Below are positions 1-11,982 of a DNA stretch of 64,000 nt, piece by piece; positions within the stretch are counted from its first letter, which is position 1; each line of letters opens with the position of its first letter. A model generated the notes under the pieces. It was not told where the DNA came from, searched no databases, and worked only from the letters and a program-made list of their open reading frames with translations. The stretch lies in assembly GCA_001725155.1 (NCBI GenBank), contig MEFP01000012.1:186001-250000 (forward strand), written 5' to 3'. The translations under genes and the position numbers were made by a program. Source of the DNA: Lysobacteraceae bacterium SCN 69-320. GTDB taxonomy: Bacteria > Pseudomonadota > Gammaproteobacteria > Xanthomonadales > Rhodanobacteraceae.

Positions 1-1596
1 CCAGCCCGACGGCGCGCTCGTATGCAGGGCCTCCTCGACGTCCGCGCGCGGCAGGAACTGCGTCGTCGTGCCGACCACGACGCCGTTCACGAGCAGCAGC
101 AGCTGCGCCGGCGAGCGCGCGCAGGCCAGCGCCCAGCCTTCGATTGCCGCGCCGGGTTCCAGCTGCGGCAGCGGTCCGGCCGTGGGCAGCTGCGTCGGGC
201 CGATCCGGTCGATCGTGCCCAGCGCGTCGCACAGCAGCTCGGCCGGCGCCGGCGGATGGCGCAGCTCGGTCACGAACGGGATATTGCGCGGATCCCAGGC
301 GCCCCGCATCGAGGCGGGATCGCCGGCGTAGACAAGTTCGTCGCTGGTCCTGGTGTACCAGAACGCGCCGACCGCCTGTATGCCGACCGACAGCGCGATC
401 GCCGCGACGAACACGCCGCGCGCGACGGGCCGGAGGACCAGCGGCGCGGGCGCGAGCATCCAGACCAGCACCGGCAGGATGTCGGTCAGCCAGCGCGGCC
501 CCCAGGACGTGCCGGCGCGCCAGTCGCCCTGGGAATACAGCACGAGCTGGCCGAGGACGGCCAAGGTCAGCACCACGGCAAGCGCGCGCGTCTGCGGTGC
601 GCGCAGGCGCTGGATCAGCCCGACGGCGACGAAGGCGAGGAACGGCGAAAACACCAGCAGCCCGCGTGCCGGACTGACCAGCAGACCGGCCAGCCCGGAC
701 CAGTCGTGCTGGAGGAAATTGACCGGCGGCTTCACCACGCCGTAGCCGCCGGCGAGGTGGCCCATGAAGCCGAGGTTGTAGTGCAGCAGCAGCGCCAGCG
801 GGACCGCGGCGCCGGCGACCAGCCAGGGCACGCTGCGCCAGTTGCGCCACAGGACGAACACTCCGATGGCCGCGGCAATGAGCCCGTCCGGCGGGCGATT
901 GGCCGCCATCAGGACACAGACGCCGCCGAGCAGGGCCAGACGCGCGGCGTTCGCGGGCGCAAGCACGAGCAGCAGGGCCAGGGCGATCAGCAGCTCTCCG
1001 CTGCCGTGCTGCCACAGCGCCTGGCTGGAGATCATCCAGGTATTCGTGCCGAACGCGAACGCGAGCGCCAGCGGCAGGCACCACGGGTTGTCCTCGCGGC
1101 GCAGCAGCAGGAACACGAGGACACTGGCCAGCGCCGCGAGCAGCGATGCCGCCAGCTTCTCCATCCATTCCGCCACCCGGTCGACCTGCGGCTGCTGCCA
1201 GCCCTGCGCATCGAGCCAGTGCGCCGCCGGCGCGTACAGCGGCGCGACGAGCAGCGGCGTCACGACCGGGTAGAACGACGCCAGCTCATGCTCGCGCGTG
1301 CGGATCAGCCAGTAGGCCGTCGGCTCGAAGTAGACGGCCTTGCCCTCGTCGTTGGCCGGCCGGTAGCGCGGCAGCGCCATCGGATGGCCATGCGCGAACA
1401 GTCGCGACTGCGCCCCGGGCGCCAGTGTCCCGTCGTGCCAGAGCATCAGCGGCAAATAGCGCGCCGACACGCTGTCGCCGGCGCCGATCTGCCGCAGGTT
1501 CGCGTTGTAGACCAGGAAACAGGCCAGTGCGAGGAACAGCGGAGCCAGCAGGGATCGCCGGCACGAGCGGCGCGGATGTCGCACGGCGGTGTTCAT
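1..1596 (-). CDS. GT-C-like polytopic membrane protein (C-terminus beyond window)
   Basis: The frame is open from an ATG at 1596 down to the window edge (532 codons), so the C-terminus is missing. The N-terminus is Arg-rich, followed by a signal-anchor-like helix (residues about 16-31) and an acidic first outer loop (GAGD, D41). Many Leu/Ala/Val/Phe-rich helices with short Arg loops follow. This topology is typical of GT-C lipid-linked sugar transferases and related hypothetical membrane proteins, in which a loop-1 acidic residue is catalytic; family membership is inferred from topology only. It is divergent from the UDP-xylose-synthase-like gene with 99 bases between them and belongs to the same polysaccharide locus. 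A long opposite-strand frame over it is Arg/His/Gln-rich and is taken as an artefact. Confidence 0.75.
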   Translation of the reverse strand, partial: MNTAVRHPRRSCRRSLLAPLFLALACFLVYNANLRQIGAGDSVSARYLPLMLWHDGTLAPGAQSRLFAHGHPMALPRYRPANDEGKAVYFEPTAYWLIRTREHELASFYPVVTPLLVAPLYAPAAHWLDAQGWQQPQVDRVAEWMEKLAASLLAALASVLVFLLLRREDNPWCLPLALAFAFGTNTWMISSQALWQHGSGELLIALALLLVLAPANAARLALLGGVCVLMAANRPPDGLIAAAIGVFVLWRNWRSVPWLVAGAAVPLALLLHYNLGFMGHLAGGYGVVKPPVNFLQHDWSGLAGLLVSPARGLLVFSPFLAFVAVGLIQRLRAPQTRALAVVLTLAVLGQLVLYSQGDWRAGTSWGPRWLTDILPVLVWMLAPAPLVLRPVARGVFVAAIALSVGIQAVGAFWYTRTSDELVYAGDPASMRGAWDPRNIPFVTELRHPPAPAELLCDALGTIDRIGPTQLPTAGPLPQLEPGAAIEGWALACARSPAQLLLLVNGVVVGTTTQFLPRADVEEALHTSAPSGW

Positions 1597-1695
1597 GAAA
1601 GGGCAGGGCGCATGGCGCGCAAGCTTAGCGGATCGACAGCGTCCGGTGGCCTTGGTATGTTGATCGCTTCGGCACCAGACGGGACAGGGTTCTAG

Positions 1696-2642
<947 letters not shown>

Positions 2643-2646
<4 letters not shown>

Positions 2647-5600
2647 AGCAGGAACCGGCAGGCGGCGCGCAACGCACGGCGATCATCGTCGCGGGCATGC
2701 ATCGCAGCGGTACGTCGCTGACGACGCGCATCGCCAACCTTCTCGGCGCCGAACTCGCCGGCGAGCTGATTCCGGCCGACATCGGCAACGAGCGCGGCCA
2801 CTGGGAGTCGCGCGCGGTCCAGGAGCTGCACAACCGGCTGCTCGCCGCGCTCGGTTCCGGCCTGTATTCGCCGGTGAACCTCCCGGCCGGCTGGTTCGAC
2901 AGCGCGCAGGCGCGGCAATGGACAGACCGCATGGGCGAGCTCATCGCCGCAGAACATGCGACTGCGCCGCTGTTCGTGCTGAAGGACCCGCGCATCACGC
3001 TGTTCCTTCCGCTCTGGACGGAAGCGCTGCGCCAGTCGGCCATCGCGCCGCGGTTCCTGCTGCCGTTCCGGCATCCCCAGGCCGTCGCGACTTCGCTGGA
3101 AGTGCGCGAGCGCCGGCTCGCCAGCGGCGACGCGCTGCCGCACGCCCAGGGCATTGCCGTATGGCTTCGCTATGTCCTGGCGGCGGAAAAGTACACGCGC
3201 GGCCAGGTCCGCACGTTCGTCGCGTTCGACCGGGTGCTGGCCGATTGGCGCACAGAGTTCGCGCGCATGGGCCGGCAGCTCGGCATCGCCTGGCCGAACG
3301 GGTTGCAGGCCGCAGCCGAAGTGGACGGCTTCCTCGACGGCGGCGTCCACGAGCGTGGAAAGAACGATGCTGCGAGCGACCTTTCCGGCATGTACCGGGA
3401 TGTCTACGCAAGCCTGACGCGCTTGCAGCAGGAGCCCGAGGCGGTTTTCCCGGCCTTCGATGCGGCGGCGCAGAGCCTTGCCGCAGCCGAGCGCATTTTC
3501 GGTGCGCATATCCTCGCCCGGGAGCAGGTGTTCGACGACCTGCGCCGCCGCGCCGATGCCGCGTCGCGACAGCATGACGCCGAACGCGCGGAACTGCATG
3601 CGCGATTCGCGGCCGAAATCGGCCTGCGCGATTCGCGCATCGCGGAAGCGGCCGTCCATGCCCGGCGCCTGGAACAAGCCCTGCAGCACGACCGCGACCG
3701 CGCGGCCGAAGCGCAGGCCGCGCAGGAAAGCCAGCGCGCCGATCTGCATGCCCGATTCAACGCCGAGATCGAGCGGCGCGATGCGCGCGTCGCGGAAGCG
3801 ACCACCCACGCGGCGGGCCTGCAGGAAGCGCTCGCCGCGCTGGAGCGGGAACGGGATCGCGCGATCGAAGGCGCGGCGAACGCCGAAGCCGCGCGCACCG
3901 GCCTGCAGCGGCAACTCGCCGCCGAAATCGCCGCACGCGATGCGAATCTGGCCGCAGCGAACGCACACGCGGCACGCCTGCGGGAAACCGTCGAACTGCT
4001 GGAGCGCGAACACGGCAATGCCTCCGACTACGCCAGGTCGCTGGCGCTGGATCGCGACCGCGCCGTCGAATATGCCGTGTCGCTGAAGGAAAGCCTCGAC
4101 GAGGCGGTCGGATACGCGCTGTCGCTCGAACAGGCGCGCGACGCGGCGACGCAACAGCAGCGAACCGCACTGCGGGCACGCAGTGGCGCGCCGGTATTTT
4201 TCACGATCGCCTCGCGCAACTATCTGGCCTACGCGACGACCCTGATGCAGTCGGTTGCCGAGCACTATCCCGATGCGCCGCGCTATCTGATACTCGCCGA
4301 CCGCGCCGAGAACGACCCGGCCCTCATCGGTGCGCCGTTCACGACCGTGGCCGCCGCCGCGCTCGCGCTGCCGGATTTCGCTGCGTTCGCGTTCCGCTAC
4401 ACGATCATGGAGTTCAATACGGCGATCAAGCCGTATGCGTTCGCCTATCTGCGCCAGCGGCATCCCGACACGGGCATCGTCTACCTCGATCCCGATATTC
4501 TCGTGGTCGATCCGCTGGGCGAAGTCGAAGCGGCCTTCGCCGACGGCGCGCTCGCGGTGCTCACGCCGCACCTCGTCGACCCCGTCGACGACGACCGCCA
4601 GCCCGGCGAACGCGAAATCCTGGCGAGCGGCACCTACAACTGCGGCTTCGTCGCGATCGGCGCCCATGCCGAGGCCGACCGTCTGATTGCCTGGTGGGCG
4701 GACCGCCTCGAATTCGGCGCGTTCAACGATCCCGCAGCAGGCCTGTTCACCGACCAGAAATGGATCGACCTCGTGCCGGGCCTGTTTCCGGACGTCCGCA
4801 TCCTGCGCGATACCGGCTACAACCTCGCGTACTGGAACCTGTCGCAGCGCCCGGTATCGCAGCACGGTCGGCACTGGTACGCGGCGAACCGGCGGTTGGC
4901 TTTCGTCCATTTCAGCGGTGTGGATCTGAACAGTCCGGAGCAGTTCTCCAGGCACCAGAATCGCCATACGCGTGCGACGATCGGAAAACTGCGCCCGCTG
5001 TATGCGGACTACCTCGACCGTCTGGCAGCGAACGGCCATGCCGGGCATCGCAAGAAACCCTATGCGTACGGCCGCTTCGCCGACGGCGAGCCGATCTGCG
5101 ATCCGGTGCGCGCGGTCTATCGGCGCTATTTCGACAAGGGCACCGCGCAGCCGCAGCGCGATCCGTTCTCGATGGACCGGCAGCTGTACGACCTGCCGTG
5201 CGACGAACTGCCTGCGCGCATCGACGCGCCGGTAACGCGGCTGATGTATGCGACCTGGAAGATGCGCGCCGACCTGCAGCAGGCGTTCGACCTTACTCAG
5301 GCCGGCGGCCGGCGCGGATTCATCCGCTGGTTCGCCCGCGCCGCGCCGCAGGAGATGGGCATTCCGGAACGGCATCTTGCGCTGGCACGCCGCACCCTGG
5401 CGGCCTACGGCACGGACGATGCGCCCCATTCGCGCGCGGCCGCGGATTCCGCGCCGGGACCGATAGGCCGCGCCGCGTCCGCGTGCCTGGACCTCATCAA
5501 CTGGAGCTGCCGTTTCCGGCCGGCGCTGCATTGCTATGCGCTGATCCCGCAAGACGCACGCCATCGCATCCGCCATAGTCTCGAACGCACCGCCGGACGG

Positions 5601-6740
5601 CCCGCGGCCATCGCGGCACCACCGGGCCCGACCGGCCTCAATCTCGTCGGCTATGCGCACGGCGAATTCGGCGTCGCCGAAGTGCTGCGCCGGTATGCGC
5701 ATGCCTTGCACGGCGGCGCAGTGCCGTTCGTCGTGCGCAACTTCGACACCGGCGTCGCAAGCCGCCAGGGCGATCGCAGCATGCAGCGCTTCCTGTCGCC
5801 GGACTGCCGCCACGACGTGAACCTGTTCTGCATCAACGCAGACCAGATGCCGATCGCGCGCGAACAGCTCGGCGACGCGGTGTTCGGCGGGCGCTACAAC
5901 ATCGGCTGCTGGTTCTGGGAACTGGAAAAATTCCCCGAGCAATGGCACGGGGCGATCGACCTCGTCGACGAAATCTGGGTGACTTCGCCGTTCGTGCGCG
6001 ACGCGATCGCCGCCTGCACCGACAAGCCCGTGCATATCGTGCCGATAGCGCTCGAGGTGAATCTGCCCAGCCATTATTCGCGCCGCGAGTTCGGACTGGC
6101 CGAAGGCGTGTTCCTGTGCCTTTTCAGCTTCGACTTCAACTCCTTCGTCGTGCGCAAGAACGCCGAAGGCGTGATCGCCGCGTTCCGCCGTGCCTTCGCC
6201 GACGGCCGCCGCGACGTGCGTCTGGTCATCAAGACGACCAATGGCGAGCGCTTCCCGGAGCTGCTGCGCCGGCTGATCGACAGCGCCGCCGACGACGACC
6301 GCATCGAGGTGCGCGACGGGTTCCTCGACCGCCGCGGCATGTGGGCCCTGCAGGCCTGCTGCGACTGCTATGTCTCGCTGCATCGCTCCGAAGGGCTGGG
6401 CCTCGGCATGGCCGAATGCATGCTGCTCGGCAAGCCGGTCGTCGCGACGGGCTATTCCGGCAATCTCGCGTTCATGGACGCGGACAACAGCTGTCTCGTG
6501 GACTATTCGCTGATCCCGGTGGAGGAGGGCGAATATCCCGCCTGGCAGGGCCAGCACTGGGCCGAACCGGACGTCGCCCAGGCAGCAGCCTATCTGAGCC
6601 GGCTCGCCGACGACCCGGTCTATGCGCGGCAGATCGGCGAAACCGCGAAAGCCAGCGTGAGCCAGCGCCTGTCGGCCGCGGCGAGTCTCGCGGCGGTGAC
6701 GGCGCGACTCGCGGACATCCGCGCGCAACGCGACGGCTGA
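2643..6740 (+). CDS. Three-domain fusion: sulfotransferase-like, GT-A and GT-B glycosyltransferase
   Basis: About 1365 residues from the ATG overlapping the upstream stop; the frame is open further upstream but that part lies antisense-like inside the UXS gene. Residues 1-280 carry a P-loop-like GMHRSGTS (18-25), typical of PAPS-dependent sulfotransferase folds. Residues about 280-515 are a charged Ala/Arg/Glu coiled coil with internal repeats (ELHARF.AEI, RDRA). Residues about 517-830 start [10 protein letters not shown] and contain YLDPDI with a metal-binding DxD near 612, a GT-A domain. Residues about 990-1365 begin [14 protein letters not shown] and contain [12 protein letters not shown] near 1246, the donor-site motif of GT4-type GT-B enzymes. 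It probably assembles and decorates a surface glycan; substrate specificity is unknown. Confidence 0.88.
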
Positions 6741-6798
6741 TCGGACCACGCCGTTTCCGCCGCCCGCGGCGAGCGCTCGCGCCGGCAGAGCGGCGGCC

Positions 6799-9213
6799 TT
6801 ACCGGACTGCGGCGGACCGAGGAGCCGCGTGCCCGACCGGGCGGATGCGGACGTCGCGCAGATACGACCAGTCGCAGTCGCCGTTGTTCGCCGGACCCGG
6901 CGCCATCTCCAGGCGCAGCAGGCCGTCCGGACCTGCTACGACAGGACCCAGCTCGAAGCGGTGCGCCGGACGCAGCGCCGCGTCGGCGAACGGATCGTAG
7001 CGATAGGCGAGCGTCACTCCGTCGCCGCCAGCGACCTTGACTTCCACCCCGTCGCCGTTGCGACAGCCCGGGTCGGTGAACGCATTGAGGACGATTCCGA
7101 CCTCGCCGGAAACGACGTAGCGGCCGGCGCCGGGCCCGAACGTCAGCTGCGCTGGGCTCGGCATGAACAGCACGCGCTGCGCCTGCGCGTCCACCGTGCG
7201 CAGGCCGGCCGGCCACGCTTGCGGCAAATGCGAGAACCCGGGAAACAGCGCGTCGCGCATCGTCGGCGGCAGTTCGCCCGGCGAGCGGCGCGGTTGCTGC
7301 GTCACCTGCCAGCGGATCTCGCCGGCGAACAGCGCGCGCTGCGCATCGTCCTGCGGCACCAGGCGGAAACGCCGGACGACAGGCAGGCCGGCGCCGACGA
7401 ACAGGCGGACGTAGTCATCGAGCGACTGCACCGCCGGCGACACGAGGAATCCGCCGGCCGCCGCGCCACGTACGAGCCGGAAGCGCCGGATCGTGCCGTC
7501 GGCAAGTTCGAGTTCGATGAGCTGCCCCGGTTCGCGCAACAGGGTCGCCATCAGCTTGCCGGCTGCGGAGAGTTTGCTGCGCACGGCCAGGACCGTCACG
7601 CTTTCCGGTGCCGTCGGCAGATCCGTCCATTCGCCCCAGGTCGTCTGCTGCCAGCCCGAATCCGCCGGTTGCTGCGGCGCAACGGACTCGGCGTTCTTCT
7701 CCAGCAGCAGATAGGATTTCTCCACGAGTACCGGATGGTAATTCGCGTACAAGGTCATGAACGCGAGCGCGTTCTCGCTCGTGGGCAGGTTGCCGTCGAT
7801 CGGCGAATACGCCAGCAGCACGAAATCCGTGCGGTCCGGGCCGCTGTACGCGTCCGCGTTCAGACGCTGCAGGCGCGGCGTGTAGGCGCCGTAGCCCTGA
7901 AACACCGGCGACGGCCGGTAGGCAAAGCCGTTGATGATGACCACGCCCTGCTGCGTGCCGGCAAGATCCACCGTGCGCCTGCCGACGATGGCGCGTGTCT
8001 GCGGCAGGTCGAGGCGGACGCGCTCCCGGTCCAGCGCGGCATTCAGGGCGGGCCGATAGGTCAGCGGATGCAGAAGCACGACCGCGTTGTGGGCGAGGGT
8101 GCCGAAGCTCGCCACGACCATGTCGCCGCGCCGGTGCGTCGCGCCGGGATTGACGGTCCGATCGGCCACCGGTACGGCGGCCAGTGCCAGGATCAGGCTC
8201 GCCGCGCGCAGCCATCGCGTCGGCGCCGGCGTCATCATCGGCAACAGCGGCAGCGCGAGCCAGACCGTTACGGCGAAGATCGCGACATGCGTGTCGGCGC
8301 GCGTGAACCCCGCGCGCCAGGCGATGAAAATCGCCAGACCCCAGAGCGCGATGCAGGCCAGCCGGGCGAAGTCCCGGCGGGCACGCCAGGCCGCCCACAG
8401 CCCGATGGCGCCGCTGCCGCCCAGCACGGCCAATCCGTAGAGGTCGTAGCGCAGCGGCGGAAAACTGCCCATCGCAGCGGTGTAGCCGCGGGAGATCTCG
8501 AGCACCGTGGCGACGAACGGAAGCAGATCGCCGAAGCGCTGGCCGCTCGCGTTCCACAGCGCGAGAGAGCAGACCGGAACGAGCAACAGCCAGACGATCG
8601 CGTGGCGGCGCAGCCCCAGGCGCAGCAGCATGATGCTGCCGGCGAACCACCAGGCCACGATCAGCAGCAGGGTGCTCATCTTGATCAGCAGGATCGTGGC
8701 CGCGTACAGCGCCGCGACGACGAGCAGCAGCCCGAGCGCGCGCCGGCGCCCGGCCGCGGCATGCGCATGCATGCCGGCGATCGCAAACACCGGCGTGGCC
8801 AGCCACACCGGATCGGCGGCGAGCAGCGGCGCGGCGCACAGGACGGCCGTCGCGAGAACGACGCGTTCGGGCCAGCGCTGCGCAAACCAGGCGTTCGCGA
8901 ACAGGAAGGCCGCTGCGCCGGCGAGCGCGATCTGCATCGCGACGAAAATCCCGTAACGGTCCGGGTCGCAGGCGTTCAGCGGATAGAGGTAGCCGAGCGG
9001 GCCGTAGGTGAACGCAATGTCGCTGCCCCAGCGCAGACCGTGCAGGCTCGCCCAGCGCAGCACCATGGTCCAGGACGGATCGAGCTCGTCGCCGGCCACC
9101 GAGCCGCCGAAGCGCACGCTCGCGACCAGGAACAGCAGGCCGGCGAGCGCTGCCGCCGCAAGGTCGAGGACCGAGACGGTGCGGGCGCGCGTCTGCGGAG
9201 CGTCGGTGCTCAT
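6799..9213 (-). CDS. Large polytopic membrane protein with periplasmic C-terminal domain (GT-C-like)
   Basis: About 804 residues. The ATG at 9213 is preferred over an upstream in-frame start because a GAGG-type ribosome site lies just before it and the upstream codons encode Arg/Cys-rich nonsense. Residues about 15-400 hold some 11-12 hydrophobic helices, with an acidic first outer loop containing DELDPSW, a GT-C-like arrangement. The C-terminal half is soluble and beta-rich, presumably periplasmic. It converges with the fusion glycosyltransferase (58 bases between stops) and shares topology with the partial membrane protein at the window start, suggesting both act on lipid-linked sugars in one locus. 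No specific family recognised. Confidence 0.8.
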   Translation of the reverse strand: MSTDAPQTRARTVSVLDLAAAALAGLLFLVASVRFGGSVAGDELDPSWTMVLRWASLHGLRWGSDIAFTYGPLGYLYPLNACDPDRYGIFVAMQIALAGAAAFLFANAWFAQRWPERVVLATAVLCAAPLLAADPVWLATPVFAIAGMHAHAAAGRRRALGLLLVVAALYAATILLIKMSTLLLIVAWWFAGSIMLLRLGLRRHAIVWLLLVPVCSLALWNASGQRFGDLLPFVATVLEISRGYTAAMGSFPPLRYDLYGLAVLGGSGAIGLWAAWRARRDFARLACIALWGLAIFIAWRAGFTRADTHVAIFAVTVWLALPLLPMMTPAPTRWLRAASLILALAAVPVADRTVNPGATHRRGDMVVASFGTLAHNAVVLLHPLTYRPALNAALDRERVRLDLPQTRAIVGRRTVDLAGTQQGVVIINGFAYRPSPVFQGYGAYTPRLQRLNADAYSGPDRTDFVLLAYSPIDGNLPTSENALAFMTLYANYHPVLVEKSYLLLEKNAESVAPQQPADSGWQQTTWGEWTDLPTAPESVTVLAVRSKLSAAGKLMATLLREPGQLIELELADGTIRRFRLVRGAAAGGFLVSPAVQSLDDYVRLFVGAGLPVVRRFRLVPQDDAQRALFAGEIRWQVTQQPRRSPGELPPTMRDALFPGFSHLPQAWPAGLRTVDAQAQRVLFMPSPAQLTFGPGAGRYVVSGEVGIVLNAFTDPGCRNGDGVEVKVAGGDGVTLAYRYDPFADAALRPAHRFELGPVVAGPDGLLRLEMAPGPANNGDCDWSYLRDVRIRPVGHAAPRSAAVR

Positions 9214-9715
9214 GCCGCCGGCCTCGTGCCAACGCCGCAGCGCGGCGTCCAGTCGCAGACCTCGGCAGCAAGACCTCGCGCAACGTCGGGCGCCGCGTCG
9301 TCGCATGGAGCAAGAGCTTCACGCCGTCGCCGAGCAGCGCAAGGGCTCGCTGCGGAATCTTTCGGCTCAGGCTGACGGCGGATGACAGGCAAATTCGTGC
9401 GGACGCGGGCGGGGAAGGGCGAAAGACACGGGGCCACAAGCCGGTGGCAGCGGGCCGATCTTAAAGGATCGACGCAAATGCGGCTCGCAGAGTGCGGGTC
9501 CGGGCCGCAGGGTCGGGCGTCGGACAGAAAATGCCGATGCGCGCACCGCAGACACCTGTGCCGGCGCACGAACCCGCGCCGACGACCACGGCCGCGCAAG
9601 TCCTTACCCGTCCTGCGCGAAAGTGCTAGCGTGCGCCCCATTTCCCGGACCACCGAAGGCGTCGAGTTCCATGCCCGCATGCCGGCTCCCGAAACGTGCG
9701 ACGTCCGCGACGACG

Positions 9716-10142
9716 ATGACCGTGACGGTCTGGAATCCGAACAGTTTTTTCGATCGGCGGCAACGCATCCGCCGATACCTATCCGGCAGCCTTCCGGATC
9801 GGGTCGGTGCCCATATCGGCCATGCCGGCAGCGCGGTGTTCTCCGCCAGCGGCTGGGCGCCGGGCAACGTGACGCTCGGCGCAGGCACTTCGTGCAGCGT
9901 CCCGGCGGCTGATGCACGCGACGACGACCTGCCAGATCACCAACACGACATCGCCGGTCACCGGCGTTCCACCCGGCGCTCCCTCGGCCGCTCCGAGCGT
10001 GCGCGCGCCGGGCATTCCGGCCGTCACGCCCGCGCTGACGGAAGGGGCACTCCTGCCGCTCGCGCTGACGATCGCCGCCTTCGCGATGATCCGGATCAAG
10101 TGCGTGATCCGAACGTTGCCGGACGACCTCCGACGTTACTGA
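9716..10142 (+). pseudogene. Decayed surface protein: DUF11/DUF7933-like repeat plus IPTL-CTERM-like tail
   Basis: No intact frame, but successive frames give pieces in the order of a Xanthomonadales secreted repeat protein: MTVTVWNPNSF (frame 2), SIGGNASADTYPAAF (frame 3, from 9750), AVFSASGWAPGNVTL (frame 2), then CQITNTTSPVTG, PALTEGALLPL, a hydrophobic stretch and a basic end (frame 3, to 10142). NTTSPVT-type ends and a P-x-L-(S/T)-E-x-A-L-plus-helix tail are typical of these repeats and of IPTL-CTERM sorting signals. At least three frame changes in 430 bases argue for a relic. The rest of 9214-10253 shows no supportable gene. Confidence 0.6.
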
Positions 10143-10253
10143 CCGCCGCTCCCGCCGCCGCACCGCGCAGGTCCGTGCAATCGGCGCTGCCGCAGGGCTG
10201 CGCCTGGCTCCGGCCCGCGAACCGCTCAAGCCATTGAACACAGGAGAGTGGAC

Positions 10254-10592
10254 ATGCAGCGCTACCTGATCTCGTTCGACGACGGCACGATGGTGATTCC
10301 CGAAGAAGATCTCCCCGCCGTGAGCGAGGCGGCGCGTGCCGTCGTGCGCGAAGCCAAGGCCGCCGGCGTCTGGATCTTCGGCGGCGGCCTCCTGACCCAG
10401 CAGGCGAGCATCGTCGCCCGCGACGGCTCCGTCTCCGATGGCCCTTGCCCGGAGACCAAGGCGGTCATCGGCGGCTTCTCCATCCTCGAAGTGCCGTCCA
10501 GACAGGAAGCCCTGGCCTGGGCGGCAAAGCTCGCCCAGGCCTGCCGCTGCGCGCAGGAAGTGCGCGAGATCATGTACGACCCGGAGTCCTGA
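10254..10592 (+). CDS. YciI-like (YCII-related) domain protein
   Basis: A 112-residue protein beginning MQRYLISFDDGTMVIPEED, with a C-terminal half containing the DGP motif and the IGGFSILEV strand characteristic of YCII-related proteins (often DGPFxExKE..GGF). These small dimeric alpha/beta proteins often sit next to ECF sigma factor genes; none is present here. The ATG at 10254 is chosen over a GTG six bases upstream because AGGAGA (10242-10247) is then at ideal spacing. Biochemical role unknown for most members. Confidence 0.85.
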   Translation: MQRYLISFDDGTMVIPEEDLPAVSEAARAVVREAKAAGVWIFGGGLLTQQASIVARDGSVSDGPCPETKAVIGGFSILEVPSRQEALAWAAKLAQACRCAQEVREIMYDPES

Positions 10593-10995
10593 TCGCGTTC
10601 TGTCGCAAGCGCCAGGACGATCCCGGCCGGCATGCGGCCGCAACGCGGGTCGATCGCAGGCATTCCGGCCCGGCCGGCGCCGGAAAGGCTTGCCCGCAAG
10701 GCGATACGCAGGAGTCGTCATGGCATGCCGCACGAGGAGAAATCCGGATCAGTGAGAGATCGCCCCCAGGAACAGCAGCAGTAGTTGCGGCGAGCAGGCG
10801 ATCACAGGAATCGGCTCGCCGTTCACTCCCGGATACCGACGCGATCGACAACCTCATGAACCCGGTTCCTCCGCAATTCCTGCGCAGCCCGTTCTCCGGT
10901 TCCTGCTGTGCTTTACGCGACCGCGAATCTACCTACTGACGTTCGCGCTCCAGATCTACCTCGTCGCGAACTCGCGCTTCGTCGCATTCGGCGTC
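10593..10995. other. Intergenic; in-frame hydrophobic extension of the next gene
   Basis: No independent gene supported. From about 10891 the reading frame of the following gene continues upstream without a stop and encodes a convincing membrane segment (RFLLCFTRPRIYLL, ALQIYLVANSRFVAF), but has no ATG. An ATG with MNPVPPQFLRSPF sits at 10856 in another frame, so the true N-terminus may have been separated by a frameshift near 10890, or translation starts at a non-ATG codon. Confidence 0.5.
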
Positions 10996-11928
10996 TTGAC
11001 CTTGTTCGACATCGTCCACAAAACGTTCTGGAGAACGGTCGAGAACCTGCGGTCGACCTGGCGCTTCAAAATCACGGAATACGATCAGAAGCTCATGGAT
11101 TCGCGGGCCGCAGCGTACCTGCGCAGATTGAACGACGGCGAGCCGTCCGAGCGCGATCGTCCGGTATTTCTGTTCTTGCGTTCCTTCGCCATGGACAAGC
11201 TCGTCGAGTTCGATCCGGCGGACAGCCGCCGCCGGCCGCCGATAGATCCATTTCATGACGATCCCAAGGCTCGGCGTCTGCGCAAGGTCGCGCTTGAAAC
11301 GGCGCTGGCGCGCGATCTCAATGAACGCGGAACGACGATCGCACTGCAGAATGCCGACGAGACGTATTCCCTCAGAAGTGATGCGTTCTCCGGCGACAGG
11401 GGCGACGGGAACACGCTTTTTCATCTGGGGCCAGGAGAGGTCCGCCTCGCCCCCGACCGCTGGTTCGAGCAATTCGCGCGTGTCGCAGACCACTGCGACC
11501 TGATCGTGTCCATCCCCATCGTCTGCTGCACGGGGCCCGTCCAACAGAACGGAACCCTTCGCGAGCTGCACTATCTCGTCGGGAAAAACCTGATCCGCAA
11601 GTGCATTTTCGTGATGCCGCCGGAGCAGTATTTTTCAGGCTATTCAGTGTTCCGGCGCTTCGACGGACTGGGAAGATCATCGGAAAGTGTTCGCGTCGAC
11701 AAGCACATCTCCGAGCTGTGGAACGATTCCCTGCCGCACCTGCAGGCAATCGGCCTCAAGCTGCCGAAGCACTGTGTGAAGGAGAGCGAAGTTGGGCTCG
11801 TCGCGGACGGACTCGGCCAGGCAGTGCGTTTCGGGATGGACGAATTCAGAGGGGGCCTGATACTCACGGCGCTGAGAACTCTGCATGGCACGGACAGGCT
11901 GCTGAAACACGCATCGCCATACCCGTGA
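10996..11928 (+). CDS. Unknown protein with FLFLRSF motif, probable N-terminal membrane segment
   Basis: A 310-residue frame counted from TTG at 10996, though in-frame hydrophobic sequence extends about 100 bases upstream. Visible features are RPVFLFLRSF (near residue 55), a central WFEQFARVADHCDLIVSIPI stretch and FVMPPEQYF. Proteins with an N-terminal helix pair, a (V/F)LFLRSF strand and a later W...V...IV.P segment recur as uncharacterised membrane-associated proteins in several phyla; the fold may be Rossmann- or TIR-like, but that is a guess. It stands alone and converges with the LuxR gene (54 bases between stops). Confidence 0.6.
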   Translation: MTLFDIVHKTFWRTVENLRSTWRFKITEYDQKLMDSRAAAYLRRLNDGEPSERDRPVFLFLRSFAMDKLVEFDPADSRRRPPIDPFHDDPKARRLRKVALETALARDLNERGTTIALQNADETYSLRSDAFSGDRGDGNTLFHLGPGEVRLAPDRWFEQFARVADHCDLIVSIPIVCCTGPVQQNGTLRELHYLVGKNLIRKCIFVMPPEQYFSGYSVFRRFDGLGRSSESVRVDKHISELWNDSLPHLQAIGLKLPKHCVKESEVGLVADGLGQAVRFGMDEFRGGLILTALRTLHGTDRLLKHASPYP

Positions 11929-11982
11929 TGGATTCAGCGAGAGGCTGTCCGGCAGCCCCCTCGCTCATGCACCGGCGACGGA

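Noticed and set aside
22-1695. A 557-codon plus-strand frame at the window start
   Set aside because: Arg/Gln/His-rich; the minus strand encodes a coherent multi-helix membrane protein.
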